Assembly (NCBI RefSeq): GCF_000499845.2
Contig: NC_023753.2
Span: 24,166,942 to 24,230,941, forward strand
Direction: 5' to 3'
Source of the DNA: Phaseolus vulgaris
Lineage: Eukaryota; Streptophyta; Magnoliopsida; Fabales; Fabaceae
DNA length: 64,000 bases
A program made the position numbers and the translations under genes. Numbering within the stretch: the stretch's first letter is position 1; every line of letters begins with the position of its first letter. The notes below the pieces were generated by a model. That model did no database searches. It saw nothing but the letters and a program-made list of their open reading frames with translations, and had not been told where the DNA came from. Positions 1-10,452 of this stretch are shown here, in pieces.

Positions 1-640
1 TTTTGAGAGTCCAGAAGGCTAGCTTGGCTCTGATGACTTTGTGCCAACTTATTCAGGCAATTCAGGAAGTCTGTCCAAGAGGAAAGTACATGGAATGACA
101 GTGATATATGTTTCAATACTAGAACGACTCAAGGCTTGAGCATGACGAAAATCTTCAACTCGGTCAGAAGTAGTGAAAATGGAAAACTCATGAAGAATAT
201 CGTGTTTGGCCCAAGGGTAGAGAGAATGATAACTCATATTAAGAATGAAAGAAGAACAGGAAGAGGGGAGCAACCACAGACTCAGAACAAGGCGAAGATA
301 ACATGAAAAACCATGTCAAAATAGAAAGGTTAGGAGAAAAAGTAGGGAACTGGGAAAAGTAGGGAAGAAGAGGAGTAGTTGAAGTGTTAGGAGAAGCGAG
401 AAGGAGGGAAGGTGAAAAAGCGGGAAGTTGAATAGGTGGAAGCAAGGAAGAGTGTGGGGCACGTTGTTTGAAAATAGGCGAACCAGAGTTGGCCACATGG
501 AGGAAAGAGGACGTGTTTTCATTTAATGCGGCGTGTTAATTGAGGAAGGATTATCGAGGTGTTCGTCTAGAGGCATCAATAACATCAGACACAATGTTGC
601 CTTTTGTGAGATAGGGAAACTCTTGGGGGAACCTCTGTTA
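1..640. other. Unassigned, probably repeat-derived flank
   Basis: No convincing gene. The first 50 bases on the minus strand contain a degenerate match to a tRNA-iMet-type primer binding site (CAGAGCC near position 30). The stretch up to the tandem repeats could therefore be LTR sequence of a minus-strand retroelement lying mostly outside the window. No paired LTR or target duplication could be found to confirm this. Confidence 0.3.
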
Positions 641-896
641 GCCTCTTTGGCTTACGCCAGAGGCTAAAGGGTTGTGTGGTCATGGGCCGACCCTAAAGCC
701 TCTTTGGCTTACGCCAGAGGTTGAGGGGTTGTGTGGACATGGGCCGATCCTGAAGCCTTTTTGCCTTACGCCAGAGGCTGAGGGACTGTGTGGTCATGGG
801 TCGACCCTGAAGCCTCTTGTGTGGTAATGGGTCGACCTTAAAGCCTCCTTGGCTTACGCCAGAGGCTGAAGGGTTGTGTGGTGAGGAGTCGATCCA
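641..896. repeat. 57-bp tandem repeat with hairpin core
   Basis: Units start at about 641, 698, 755, 812 and 843. The first three steps are exactly 57 bp; the fourth unit is cut to 31 bp by a 26-bp deletion. Each full unit begins with an imperfect inverted repeat in which GCCTCTTTGGC pairs with GCCAGAGGC across a short loop. A conserved segment follows, with GTTGTGTGGTCATGGG and a TCGACC-like end. Copies differ at several bases, so the array is not recent. Confidence 0.8.
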
Positions 897-1814
897 ATTA
901 ATTACCTTAAATGATTGGTGCTGAGGAGATTACCGTTACAGAACCTGTGTAATGGACAGTTAAGTAACCAAAGAAGTTACAAAGAAGAGGAGGAAGTGAG
1001 AAGGCGCCAGGGAGAGCTATATGAGGGAGGGGAGACCGATTGAGGAAGGGGAGAAAAAAATAAAAATGTTGAACAATATTGATGTTTCGGGTCGAGGGTT
1101 ATTTGTCTTGGATAGAACATAAAGCTATTTTTAAAGTAAACTAATTCATAAAATAAGGTATTCTAAACTTGTAGTTGTAAAGGAATGATGCAAAGTGCTA
1201 GTAAAACATGTATAATTAAAATAAAAAAAAGTTGTGAATAAAAAATTAAATTAAAATAAAAATTCAATGATAGTGTAAAGATTATTTACATCATCATCCA
1301 ATCTTATGTTATCATTGTGATACGATTATTTACTTTTTAATAAATACTTTAAAAATTATATGTAAAATAGTAGTTTCTAATAATGAATGAAGAAAGTAAT
1401 GCTTTTACTAATAATATATTAAAAGACTTAATACCTTTCTTATCTCTCCATATTGCATATCTAACTACGTGAATTTAAAGACTTAAATCACATATTTTGA
1501 ATTCACGGAAGACTTGCTTTGTAGAATTGAAATTCAAGAAGCATAATACAATTAATCCTATATTAAAATTAAAGTGTAAATAGTGAATTTTGATTAAATG
1601 TAAATGTGAATATAAATGATTGGATTGGCTAATGAGAAACGGAACCCAGCACCATGTTCCAATCTTTATCCTATACGACACCCGTGCAATTTGAACAGTA
1701 GCAAAGAAGAAGAGTTGAATGAAAAAGCATAATGGTCCACAAACAAGAACCTACTAACCCAACACATGTAGATAGTTACAATGATAAACAAATTAAAATT
1801 TTACTCACAAAGAG
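897..1814. other. Intergenic, AT-rich, no gene seen
   Basis: AT-rich DNA with short A and T runs. Only short spurious reading frames; no splice-compatible coding blocks or terminal repeats recognised. Confidence 0.5.
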
Positions 1815-2166
1815 CAGATCATATAAGTATGGTGCAAAAACTTTACACATGGAAATGTTGTAACGTCCATTAGGATGCTATGCTCCAAGCTGCAACACTA
1901 ACAACTCGTTTAAAGGACACTCATCTTCCCCACAGCTGTAAGATATGAGAAAGAAAATCTTACGCACAGTAAGAAATAGAAAAGAAAATTGAAATTATCA
2001 CTTCACATTTATTAATGAAATAAATTGTAGTAAATGTTAACCAACCAACCCGCCATATATGGCAATATCCATGTCTGCCAAAACAGCTGTGAGAATAGGT
2101 GCAGATGTCAAACACCCATATGTCATTGTAATAACGTTTATCTCCCACCCCTCTAATCACGTACAC
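1815..2166 (-). pseudogene. Kelch-repeat protein gene fragment (two exon remnants)
   Basis: Minus-strand remnant of a kelch/galactose-oxidase-like gene. Exon remnant A (2166 down to 2050) follows a good acceptor (TTTACAG). It encodes a kelch blade with GVGDKRYYNDIWVFDICT, then after a frame change ADMDIAIYGG, ending at a GT donor. Remnant B (1935 down to about 1815) follows another acceptor, completes the split glycine codon and reads CGEDECPLNELLVLQLGA, a TAG stop at 1878-1880, then HPNGRY. The missing residues between the two blocks of exon A imply an internal deletion of a few dozen bases with a frameshift. Other exons are absent. A gypsy relic begins about 300 bp away on the 5' side of the fragment, which may explain the truncation. 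Family placement rests on recall of plant kelch proteins; the exact subfamily is uncertain. Confidence 0.7.
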
Positions 2167-2651
2167 CTGTAAATCATGAAAATTTCATCTTGTTAATAGT
2201 ATGGTGCAGGTTCTTATTACCTATCACATCAAATTTAAGAATTTTCACAATACTTTACTCTACTGCACCATTCATACGAGACTCACGTCTACAAGACCCA
2301 TTAGAATTAGAAGGGTATCTAGACCCACTTGATTAATGGACATTTAGAATGACCTATTTCCATTTTGTTTTTTTTATGAGGATTGCATTTCTTTTTGTTA
2401 AGATTTTCCATTATGCTTTTTCAGTATGATCAGCACAGTTGTCTGTTAGGATAAATGACTTTTGAAAGGATATTATATATTTCACGAAACTAGGAGAGGG
2501 TTGTATGTGTAATCTTGGCTTTTGCCTTTTCTTTTATCTTAAAGGTTGTTTTTTTTTTTCCAGCTTTTTATTTTCTTATTGTTTTTGGAGTTTTTCGTTA
2601 ATCCTCCTTTCATCACCATATCAATTTGGTGCTTTCATTCATCCTATCTCC

Positions 2652-3560
2652 ATGCCTCCCAAATCAATCAAAGATTTAGAAGAAACTCTCCAAACCATTT
2701 TAGACAAACTAACCCACCTCCAAACCCAAATCCAGCAAACCCATGACCATCATGAAACCCATTATAATACCTTACACCACACTATAGAATCTCGTCAAAA
2801 AGATTGGGACTCCTAACAAGAGGTTATCAATCACACCCTCCATACCATCTTAACGTCTATACCACCATCGTTACTTTCCCCAATGAAACAAACAACCCTT
2901 TCATTATGCCACCTACCACGATTCCTACCCTACCCTGCCCCCCAAAAATCCAATTATCTTTCTTTGATGGATCTGATTTGCTAGATTGGCTTTTTCAGGC
3001 TGACCAGTTTTTCCAATTTTACAATATTACTTGGGAATCTCGCTTACACATGGTCGCTTTCTATATGCACGGAGATGCTCTTAGTTGGTTTAAATGGATG
3101 TACCAAAATATCAATTAAGTGACTGGCTCTCATTCAGTCGTGCCTTAGAGCTTTGGTCCAGTCCCTCAACTTGTGCCAACCATCAAGCAGAATTGTTCAA
3201 ACTTCGCCAAAATAGCACAGTCACTGAGTACTAAAAATCTTTTGAAAAACTGTGCAATCGGGTCTTGGGCCTCATACCCGAGATGATCCTCAATTGTTTT
3301 CATTTCTGGTTTGGTCCCATAAATCCGAAGAGAGATAGTTGTTCTTCAACATACCTTAATTACCCAAGCCATGGGCCTTGCGAAGCTCTTGGAATCTAAA
3401 ATCCATGATTCAAGGAAATATTACCGCAACCCCATCATTCCACAACCATCCCCCCATCTTTTACCACCACCACATCCCTCTTTCCAGCCCCAAACAGCAA
3501 CCACCACACCCATATCTCTACCTATAAAAAAATTATCAACCACCCAGTTATAAGAACGTA
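2652..3560 (+). pseudogene. Gag of gypsy relic
   Basis: The start at 2652 opens MPPKSIKDLEETLQ with a helical region; the frame stops at 2814-2816 and resumes in another phase. The capsid-like core (about 2940-3110) contains FFDGSDLLDWLFQADQFF, followed by MHGDALSWFKWMYQN, typical of the plant gypsy gag domain. A proline-rich stretch at 3420-3550 comes before the damaged zinc-knuckle region (CYNHDEKKFPSHKC, about 3570-3615), which lacks a full CCHC set. Confidence 0.75.
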
Positions 3561-3634
3561 GAGCAGCTGACTTATGTTATAACCATGATGAAAAAAAATT
3601 CCCTAGTCACAAGTGTATCACCAAACGTTTCTTA

Positions 3635-4396
3635 TTGCTACTTAATGAAGAACCTAGACTAGAAACCCACCCAGAAACCTTCCTTGCCTTAGATATTGTC
3701 TCTAACACTGAGGACCCTAATCCAATACACCTATCTCTTCAGGCCTTGTCTGGAACCCCCTCGGCCCACACCTTTAAACTTCAGGGGTTTATTCACCATA
3801 CACCCGTTACCATTTTAATAGACACCAGGAGTTCACACAATATCCTCTAACCTCGCCTAACCCATGACCTCAACCTTTGCACCCTTCCTATTAAACCTTT
3901 TTCCATCATGGTTGGAAACGGCGAGAAAATTCATTGCACACATCTCAACCCTACAGTTCCTGTTTCTATACAAAATCATTGTTTTTCCATCCCATTTTAC
4001 CTCATTCCAATTGAAGGCGCGGATGTAGTCTTAGGAATGGACTGGTTACGCTATCTCGGACCCCTACAAGCAGATTTCTCTACACCACAACTCTCTTTCC
4101 ATCACCAAGGCACCATCATAACCCTAGTTGGAACCAACAAACTCTTAGACACACACGCTTCTGTCACCAATATTTGTCACCTCCTACATACCAAAGCCAT
4201 AGCACCACTTCATTTGCTCACTTTCCAACCGGATCCCTTACTATGCTTCAACCATTCCCCACCAAATATACACCCCAAGATTCAAAACCTCCTCCACACA
4301 TACCATTCAGTGTTCTCACCTCCTTACGGTTTACCTCCCCACTGCCCCCATAATCATCACATTCCCTTGATACCCAAACTCCACCCCCATAAATAA
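3635..4396 (+). pseudogene. Aspartic protease region of gypsy relic
   Basis: Two open blocks (3635-3850 and 3908-4396) separated by a stop. The active-site segment reads LIDTRSSHNIL, where the family has Asp-Thr-Gly; the glycine is replaced by arginine, so the protease would be inactive. Downstream VVLGMDWLRYLGPLQAD is the conserved flap-to-RT linker of Ty3 polyproteins. The block ends with sequence leading into the RT N-terminus. Confidence 0.75.
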
Positions 4397-5028
4397 CAAA
4401 CCTTATCGCTACCCCCACACCCACAAACACACTGTGACTTCTCTCATTCAAGAAATGTTGTATGAGGGCGACATCATACGCCCAAGTACCAACCCTTTCT
4501 CCTCCCCGATCATACTCATAAAAAAAAGATGGATCATGGAGATTTTGTGTGGATTGCATGGCTTTAAATGCTATCGCGGTGAAGAATAGATTTCCCATTC
4601 CCACGATTGAGGAACTCTTAGATGAATTAACTGAGGCACGAGTGTTCGCTAAGTTTGACCTACGATCTGGCTATCACCAAATACGTGTACACCCCACATA
4701 TTGCCACAAGACAGCTTTTCGGACCTTTGATGGTCATTATGAGTTTTTAGTTATGCCATTTGGCTTATCTAATGCTCCATCTACCTTTCAAGCTGCAATG
4801 AATGACCTCCTCCGACCATACCTAAGGCGTTTTGTACTAGTTTTCTTTGATGACATCTTAATCTACAGTACATCCATGACAAACCACATTCAACATCTCA
4901 CCATTGTTCTCCAATTACTTCAAACTCATCAGTTTTTTGTTAAGGAATCAAAATGCAATTTTGCAGCCCATACAGTCTTCTATTTGGGTCATATCATTCA
5001 ACAGGGAACGGTTTCCCCGAATCCATAA
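4397..5028 (+). pseudogene. Reverse transcriptase of gypsy relic
   Basis: The best-preserved part of the element. A broken N-terminal piece (4397-4545) includes YEGDIIRPSTNPFSSP. An open block at 4549-5028 (159 codons) follows, with ARVFAKFDLRSGYHQIRV, VMPFGLSNAPSTFQ and the catalytic FFDDILIYS motif (YxDD equivalent). The frame breaks at 5026-5028, where the connection domain would start. Confidence 0.85.
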
Positions 5029-5223
5029 AAGATTCAACTTATTCTACAGTGGCCCGAGCCCAAATCATTCACTATGTTGCGTGCATTTTTGGGCATTACG
5101 GGTTTTTACCTGAAATTCATTCGCGGTTATGCCACTCTTGTCTCCCTACTCACAGATTTACTCAAATTGAAAGTTTTTACATGGAATCACAATGCCAACA
5201 CAACCTTTCTATAGTTCAAAACT

Positions 5224-5640
5224 ATGCTAACTACACCCCCTCTCTTGCACCTCCCTGACTTCACCATCCCTTTTGTAGTGGAAACGGACACTTCCAATCC
5301 CGCCATCGAAGCCGTTTTATCTCAAGTAGGGCACCCTATTGCCTTCTTCAGTAAGAAGCTTTGTCCAAAGAAACAAAACAATTCAGTATATGTTAAAGAG
5401 ATGCTAGCAATTACTGAATCTGTTAAGAAATGGAGACACTATCTCCAATCACTTTCAAATTATCATAGACTAGCAAAGTTTAAGGGGATTACTTACCAGC
5501 CCTTGCCATACACCGGAGCAACAAAAATGGGCTTCATGACTTATTGTGTACAATTTTGATATCCTCTATCGGCCCGGACGTCACAACCAAGATGTCGATT
5601 TCCTTTCCAGACCACCATCCTCAGTTTTCTTAGCCATCTC
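5224..5640 (+). pseudogene. RNase H of gypsy relic
   Basis: The open block 5224-5559 holds FTIPFVVETDTSNPAIEAVL (first catalytic acidic region), then HPIAFFSKKLCPK and YVKEMLAITESVKKWRHYL. After a jump it continues with a tail resembling RPGRHNQDVDFLSRPP in another frame up to about 5640. A deletion removes the segment around LSNYHRLAKFKGITYQ. Confidence 0.8.
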
Positions 5641-6290
5641 CTCCCCAGTACCAGAGATCATCACAAAATTAAAAAAATACTATCATACAGCAATAGGATA
5701 GCAAGAAAAAAACAAACGAGAATTCTTGGCTTCCCTGATTGTTCTTTTTGTAATTCTTCATAAATCTTCATTCTTAACTAATATTTGCGAAAATCTTTTG
5801 TTAAACAATTGTCCCCCATCTTGTTTAGGTCATTAATTCTTACAAAAGCGCCCCCCACGCAATGACAGACGACACCCTCACATAACTTTTTCCACACTTA
5901 AACCTAATAATTATCCCATCCAACCCGAGTTCAATATTAATCATGTGACCCATGAAAATAATACACCCCATCTTTCTCCAAGGACACCCCACCAATTAAA
6001 TGTAATATTCAAAATGTCTAACTCCTAACTAATCATACTCCTATGCTTCAATTGACTCCAAGACTCTATTTGAGGACAAAGTGTCTTACGGAGTAGATAG
6101 TATTATTAGGACAAATCCAATATCAAACCAAAACTCACCTATTTAGGTGACAAAATTTCTCTAAATAAGAGAAGAAAAGAATTTGGTAAATCCTAATTTT
6201 AGTAGTGTTAGGATTCCTTACGTTTAGTCTGTTTAGTCTTAGTATAAATAACTGCTATTTTATCATGAACATATAGGACAACTAAAGTCC

Positions 6291-6728
6291 CACAACATTT
6301 GTCACAACATGACAATCCAAACAAAATATGCCGAAACAACCGATTTTGAAATACCAATGATCGCATTCGCAGACAAAAACAGTACACTCTGATTTACATA
6401 AAACCAATCAAAATGAAGATGCTCAACACACTTAAATGAGATGAACCCTTTTCCACCCCAATAACGAAAATTAGAGAAAGTAACAAAATTTGAAAATAGT
6501 AATAAGATCAGAGTACTTCAAACACAATTATTCAGTCTAACCACAAGATTCAAATACAGAAGGCCGTGAATAATCCCTAATCGCACAAGAAGCATGATTT
6601 GGGATCTGATCAGACCCAGTTTTGTTCGTCGTATAAAATTTCAACTTAAGTCTTCTAAGATGTTTGTATCAATTGGAACAAATAAGAAAAGCAGCAGGTT
6701 CAGGAGCAGAAGAAAGCAAAAAAGAGAA
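6291..6728. other. Intergenic, probable 3' region of the F-box gene
   Basis: No independent gene. The stretch next to 6728 probably contains the 3' UTR of the minus-strand F-box gene. The open frame starting at 6594 on the plus strand is the antisense image of that gene. Confidence 0.5.
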
Positions 6729-7415
6729 TCAAGAGAACAAGGGGACATCGGTCCAAGCGCCAGAGACATGTCCGTTTTCGCAAACATAAGCTCGAACGAC
6801 AGGTTCCCCATCGATTTGGTACCGAAAACCTCGTCTGAGACAGAAAGCAGAGTGGAGGTCCCAAGTGTGTCGGCTCGTGCAAAACGCACACTCCACGGGA
6901 ATTTTCCTCCTTTTCTCACCGTCCAGGCTTCTCCAAACGCGTGTGGTTTTGAAGTCCTTGAAAACCCCTCTGAAGAGCATGTACTTGCGCTCCTGGTGAG
7001 GGTGGACGCAGCCAGGCCAGTCGCAGAGGTACAAGCAATCATCGCGGAACTGTCGCGCCAGAAGCTTGCAGCCCTGCTCCCTCCTCAGATCCCAATTCCC
7101 GCAAGCCAAATGCGGCTTCCGGCAGGTCTTTGGGTTCTTTGCGGCGTCCCGATCAACGGCGACGCCGGCGTGGCGGAGACCGGGGCAGCAGACGGCGAGC
7201 TTGAGGAGGGAAGCGCTGGTGGCGGGGGAATCGGAGAGGAGTGAAGGGAGGGTTTGGGAGCACTTAGTCTTCCAGCAGAAGTGGCGAATGAGAGAAGAGA
7301 ATCTGGTGCACACGGAGGCCACGCAAGCCCAGTGGCGTGGATCGTCCTCCAGCTTCGCGAAAATCGCCAGCACGATGTCGTCGTTTAGCATTGAGAAAAC
7401 GCTTTCCTCCTCCAT
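6729..7415 (-). CDS. EID1-like F-box protein
   Basis: Single-exon gene encoding 228 residues. The N-terminus (residues about 6-50) is an F-box: VFSMLNDDIVLAIFAKLEDD, then HWACVASVCTRFSSLIRHFCWK. The central and C-terminal parts are rich in Cys and His (CCPGLRHAG, CDWPGCVHPHQER, CAFCTSRHTWDLHSAF, CENGH), as in the EMPFINDLICH DYSFUNCTION 1 (EID1) and EDL family. Family members are substrate adaptors of SCF ubiquitin ligases; EID1 dampens phytochrome A signalling and EDL3 acts in abscisic acid and flowering responses. The protein is shorter than Arabidopsis EID1 as I recall it, which favours an EDL-type member. ORF GC content is much higher than its surroundings. A possible minus-strand TATA box is at 7476-7481, about 60 bp before the ATG. 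The open frame on the opposite strand is a shadow. Confidence 0.85.
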   Translation of the reverse strand: MEEESVFSMLNDDIVLAIFAKLEDDPRHWACVASVCTRFSSLIRHFCWKTKCSQTLPSLLSDSPATSASLLKLAVCCPGLRHAGVAVDRDAAKNPKTCRKPHLACGNWDLRREQGCKLLARQFRDDCLYLCDWPGCVHPHQERKYMLFRGVFKDFKTTRVWRSLDGEKRRKIPVECAFCTSRHTWDLHSAFCLRRGFRYQIDGEPVVRAYVCENGHVSGAWTDVPLFS

Positions 7416-7475
7416 TCAACCTTCTTTTTCACTCACCACAACTCAATTTCTGTATTCAGATTCAGATTTCTACAA

Positions 7476-7481
7476 TTTATA
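7476..7481 (-). promoter_or_regulatory. Candidate TATA box of the F-box gene
   Basis: TATAAA on the minus strand about 60 bp upstream of the ATG, a plausible spacing for a short 5' UTR. Assigned by position only. Confidence 0.4.
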
Positions 7482-8095
7482 CAATACAAAATACCACTGG
7501 ATTTGATGCCTTTTCTTTTTCTATTCTTTTCTTCACTCTTAAGTTCTTTCAAAATACATATAAAATACCCTTATCTTCATGAAGATAAAACTAAATATTA
7601 AACTCGTAAAAGTTTCCAAAAATAATCTGACACTCTGAAATTCATAATAAACAAATTAACATCTCATAGAATAGTTATTGCAATGAAAATAATTTAAGAA
7701 TACAAAAATATTAACTAGAGTTATAAAAAAATTCTAAGAATGATGTGACACATCAAAATAGAATAAATAAATTAAAATTTCATACAATAATTCATGTAAT
7801 GAAGATTATCAATCTTACTCAAACAGAAAGATAAGACATTAATATTTAACATAACATTTTATAAAATACAGTTCTTAAAGAGCTTTTAACATACTTCTTC
7901 AATACATTATTTTAATGCTTGAAAATACTTTTTACATTAAAAAGAATATGTTATTGACAATGGATAAAGAAAAAAAATGTAAAATGGACATTTACAAAAA
8001 TAAGGTGTCATAAATTAACTTGTGATGACCTTTTTTTTCTTCTTTGAAATAAAACTTCTTTCTAGTTTAGTTTTCACATTTTCTTTTTTTTATTG
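7482..8095. other. Intergenic, AT-rich
   Basis: Upstream region of the F-box gene. Contains internally similar AT-rich stretches (about 7620-7690 and 7735-7800 share a TGA-CA-T-AAAT-AATAAA pattern). No gene seen. Confidence 0.4.
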
Positions 8096-8245
8096 GGTAA
8101 TGTAAACCTCAAACATCGGCTGTAGAAATCGACATCAGGCATCGACGTCAGATGATGACATCAGACATTAGTGGTCTGGTCGCATTAAGGGACCAAGTAA
8201 GTGGACCCCAAAAATAATAATGAGTTATCACCCAAATGTAAGAAA

Positions 8246-8501
8246 TGTAGGAACTAATTGAAGAAAATAAGAGAAGTCAAAAGGTTGTAGAAACTGATTG
8301 AAGGTAATTGCACAAAATTACAAAATTGTTGACCTGGTTCTCCTTCATTTTTTATTTACTTCAATAATATATATAATAGAATTACAATTACTGGAAGCTA
8401 TAAAATAGGAATACTAATTGCCCTACCATTAATGTGGTAAAATAGTTTAAGGGTAATAAAATCAGAATTAATAATAATAAAATCTGAATTAATAACCAAC
8501 A
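8246..8501 (-). repeat. 3' LTR of copia element
   Basis: Matches 11369-11631 along its whole length. Differences include a few substitutions and small indels (CAAAATTACAAAATTG against CAAAATTGCAAAACTG). The 256 versus 263 bp lengths reflect an indel near CGCCCTCTAAACTGACC. Confidence 0.92.
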
Positions 8502-8508
8502 TCCTCCC

Positions 8509-8814
8509 TTAATTCTGATTTGGAACAACTTTCCTGCCCAACATATCTCTTAACTTGATAAAAGCATTGATCTTCAATGGCTTAGTGAAAATATCTGCAA
8601 TCTGATCTTCTGATTTGTCATATTCCAATTTGATCATGTTCTTCCCAATTTGGTCTCGCAGAAAGTGATATCGAATATCAATGTGTTTACTTCTTTGATG
8701 AAAAATTGGATTCTCTGCAAGATTAATTGCAGAGACATTGTCAACATAAATCTTTGGAATATCTAGATTAAAACCAATTTGATTCATGATATTGTTTTTC
8801 TCAATCGCCATCAA
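8509..8814 (-). pseudogene. RNase H domain of copia element
   Basis: Open block of 101 codons with the copia RNase H signature: IYVDNVSAINLAENPIFHQR, then SKHIDIRYHFLRDQI and DQIADIFTKPL. It runs to the polypurine tract. The preceding sequence jumps straight from the integrase-RT linker, so the block is fused to upstream sequence by a deletion. Confidence 0.85.
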
Positions 8815-9174
8815 TTATTCATTCATAACCTTTTGCCATTTTGGGTGTTGAATGGCATATGCGAGTCTCACAGGTTTTGATTTTGCAAGAAAAGCAAAGT
8901 GAACTAAATCTCCATTATCATCAAGATTTACTTCACAATCTTGAAGGTGTATAGGTTGTCGCTGCTGCCTTCTTGGTCGCTCCATCATAGTTGCAATTGG
9001 AACTACAACTTCAGGTTGAACTGCAGGTGCTTCAAGAGTGACTCCATCTTCCACATCATAGTTCAAAACGTAAATATACCATTTTTTTGAATCCATTTTA
9101 GCTGCTGCATTCCATTTCCATTCCTCATCTTCGGCAAATGTAACATCACGACTGATAATCACCTTCTTTGTCAT
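8815..9174 (-). pseudogene. Post-integrase linker of copia polyprotein
   Basis: Contains KVIISRDVTFAEDEEWKW, the conserved copia segment after integrase, then a variable acidic region and QHPKWQKVMNE, which in intact elements immediately precedes the reverse transcriptase. Here a stop follows and the next block is already RNase H, placing the deletion breakpoint at about 8812-8815. Confidence 0.8.
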
Positions 9175-9937
9175 TGGATTGTACAGTTTGTACCCCCATG
9201 CTTATATCCAATGAAAATGGTCTTTACTGCCTTATCATCCAACTTCGATATTGCTGCCTTGGGAACATGAGCATAAGTAATTGACCCAAATACCTTCAAG
9301 TGTTGCACATTGGGTTTGAATCCGCTTCATGCCTCAATCGGAGTTATGTTAGGAACACTCCGAGTGGGTGATCTGTTTATCTAATATACCGCACATGTTA
9401 CGACATCAGCCCAAAAATAATTTGGCTTACCTTTCGCTTTAAGCATGCTCCTCACCATGTCCATGATTGTTCTATTCTTTCTCTCGGCAACTCCGTTGTG
9501 TTGAGGTGTGTAGGGACAGGTTATGTTATGCTGCAACCCAAGTTCTTCACAGTGCCTCTTGAACTCATTAGACTTGTACTCACCCCTCCATCACTACGTA
9601 CCATCTTAATTAGTCTGTCACTCTCTCTTTCAACAAATGCTTTAAATATTTTAAAGCAGTGGAATACCTCATCCTTGCTTTTCAATAGATAAATCCAGGT
9701 TTTCCTTGAAAAATCATCAATAAAGGTTAAAAAATACTTATTACCTCCATCTGATGATATGTTCATCGGGCCACAAACATCTGTGTGAACAAGCTCCAAA
9801 GGAAATTTTGAACGCCAAAGCTCCTTAACAAATGGTATCCTGTGATTCTTTCCAAAAATGCAAGCCTCACACAATTGATCAGGGTGATGAATATGAGGTA
9901 AACCATTCACTAAATTTCGTTTGGAGAGATTTTCCAA
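9175..9937 (-). pseudogene. Integrase of copia element
   Basis: The open block 9521-9937 has the zinc-binding part (HIHHPDQLCEACIFGKNHR) and the first catalytic Asp in HTDVCGPMNISSDGG, then FTFIDDFSRKTWIYLLKSK-like sequence and VRSDGG with the second Asp. A frameshift and stops follow. The rest of the core (9175-9520) is readable in other frames, including the ERKNRTIMDMVRSML helix with the catalytic Glu region. Confidence 0.8.
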
Positions 9938-9970
9938 ACTCTGAAAATTTAAGTGCCCAAAGCGTAAATG

Positions 9971-10452
9971 TCATAACCACGATTCATTATTCACTATTGC
10001 ATTCAAGCACTTGAAATCACCCATATGAATATCTACTAGAAACATGCGGTTTTTTGTTAAAAAGGTTTTAAGAATCAAATTACCTTTTTTTTTATCAAAA
10101 ATTGATAATTTATTTTCAACTATGTGCATCACGTAGCCCTTTTCGGCCAGCGATCCCATACTCAACAGATTACTTTTCATATCAGGTACATAGAATAGAT
10201 GTACATGTGATCACCATTCTTAAATGTGATAAGAATTCTCCTTTTTCCAGTCACCGGAACGAACCTGCCATCACCGAATTTCACTTTTGTGCGAAATGAG
10301 TCATCCAAATCTGCAAACAGCTCCTTCTAACCACACATATGACTCGTGCAACCTGTATCCAAATACCAAGTCTGATTGTTTGGTGTTTCATTTGATGTGC
10401 TTGCCATTAATACTGCATGATCTTCTTCATCTTGTACGTGATTATTGTCTTC
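9971..10452 (-). pseudogene. Protease and pre-integrase part of copia element
   Basis: The block 9971-10180 (LLSMGSLAEKGYVMHIVENK, then MGDFKCLNA) matches the segment between protease and integrase in copia polyproteins. The protease core upstream is decayed and split among frames, with a readable SNQTWYLDTGCTSH-like stretch around 10320-10370. Confidence 0.65.

Larger units (their letters stand above)
2480..6290 (+). mobile_element. Decayed Ty3/gypsy LTR retrotransposon
   Basis: Relic read on the plus strand. Order: LTR-like tail, a probable primer-binding position at TTGGTGC near 2625, gag (2652-3560, broken), protease, reverse transcriptase, RNase H, pol end near 6060-6100, then an LTR-like piece with a TATA box (GTATAAATA, about 6242). 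The reading frame changes repeatedly and carries many stops. Essentially the whole integrase segment is missing between the RNase H end (about 5610) and the pol tail (about 5830-6090), so a large internal deletion has occurred. Gag-protease-RT-RNase H order is the Ty3 arrangement. LTR limits are approximate because no matching LTR pair was found. Confidence 0.85.

Noticed and set aside
2060..2480. Search for a 5' LTR matching 6100-6290
   Set aside because: No shared sequence found; the two pieces may be non-overlapping parts of the LTR, so no LTR pair is claimed.
6594..7244. 216-codon plus-strand frame opposite the F-box gene
   Set aside because: Antisense shadow of a GC-rich gene with clear F-box and Cys/His motifs on the minus strand; the plus frame has no recognisable domain.
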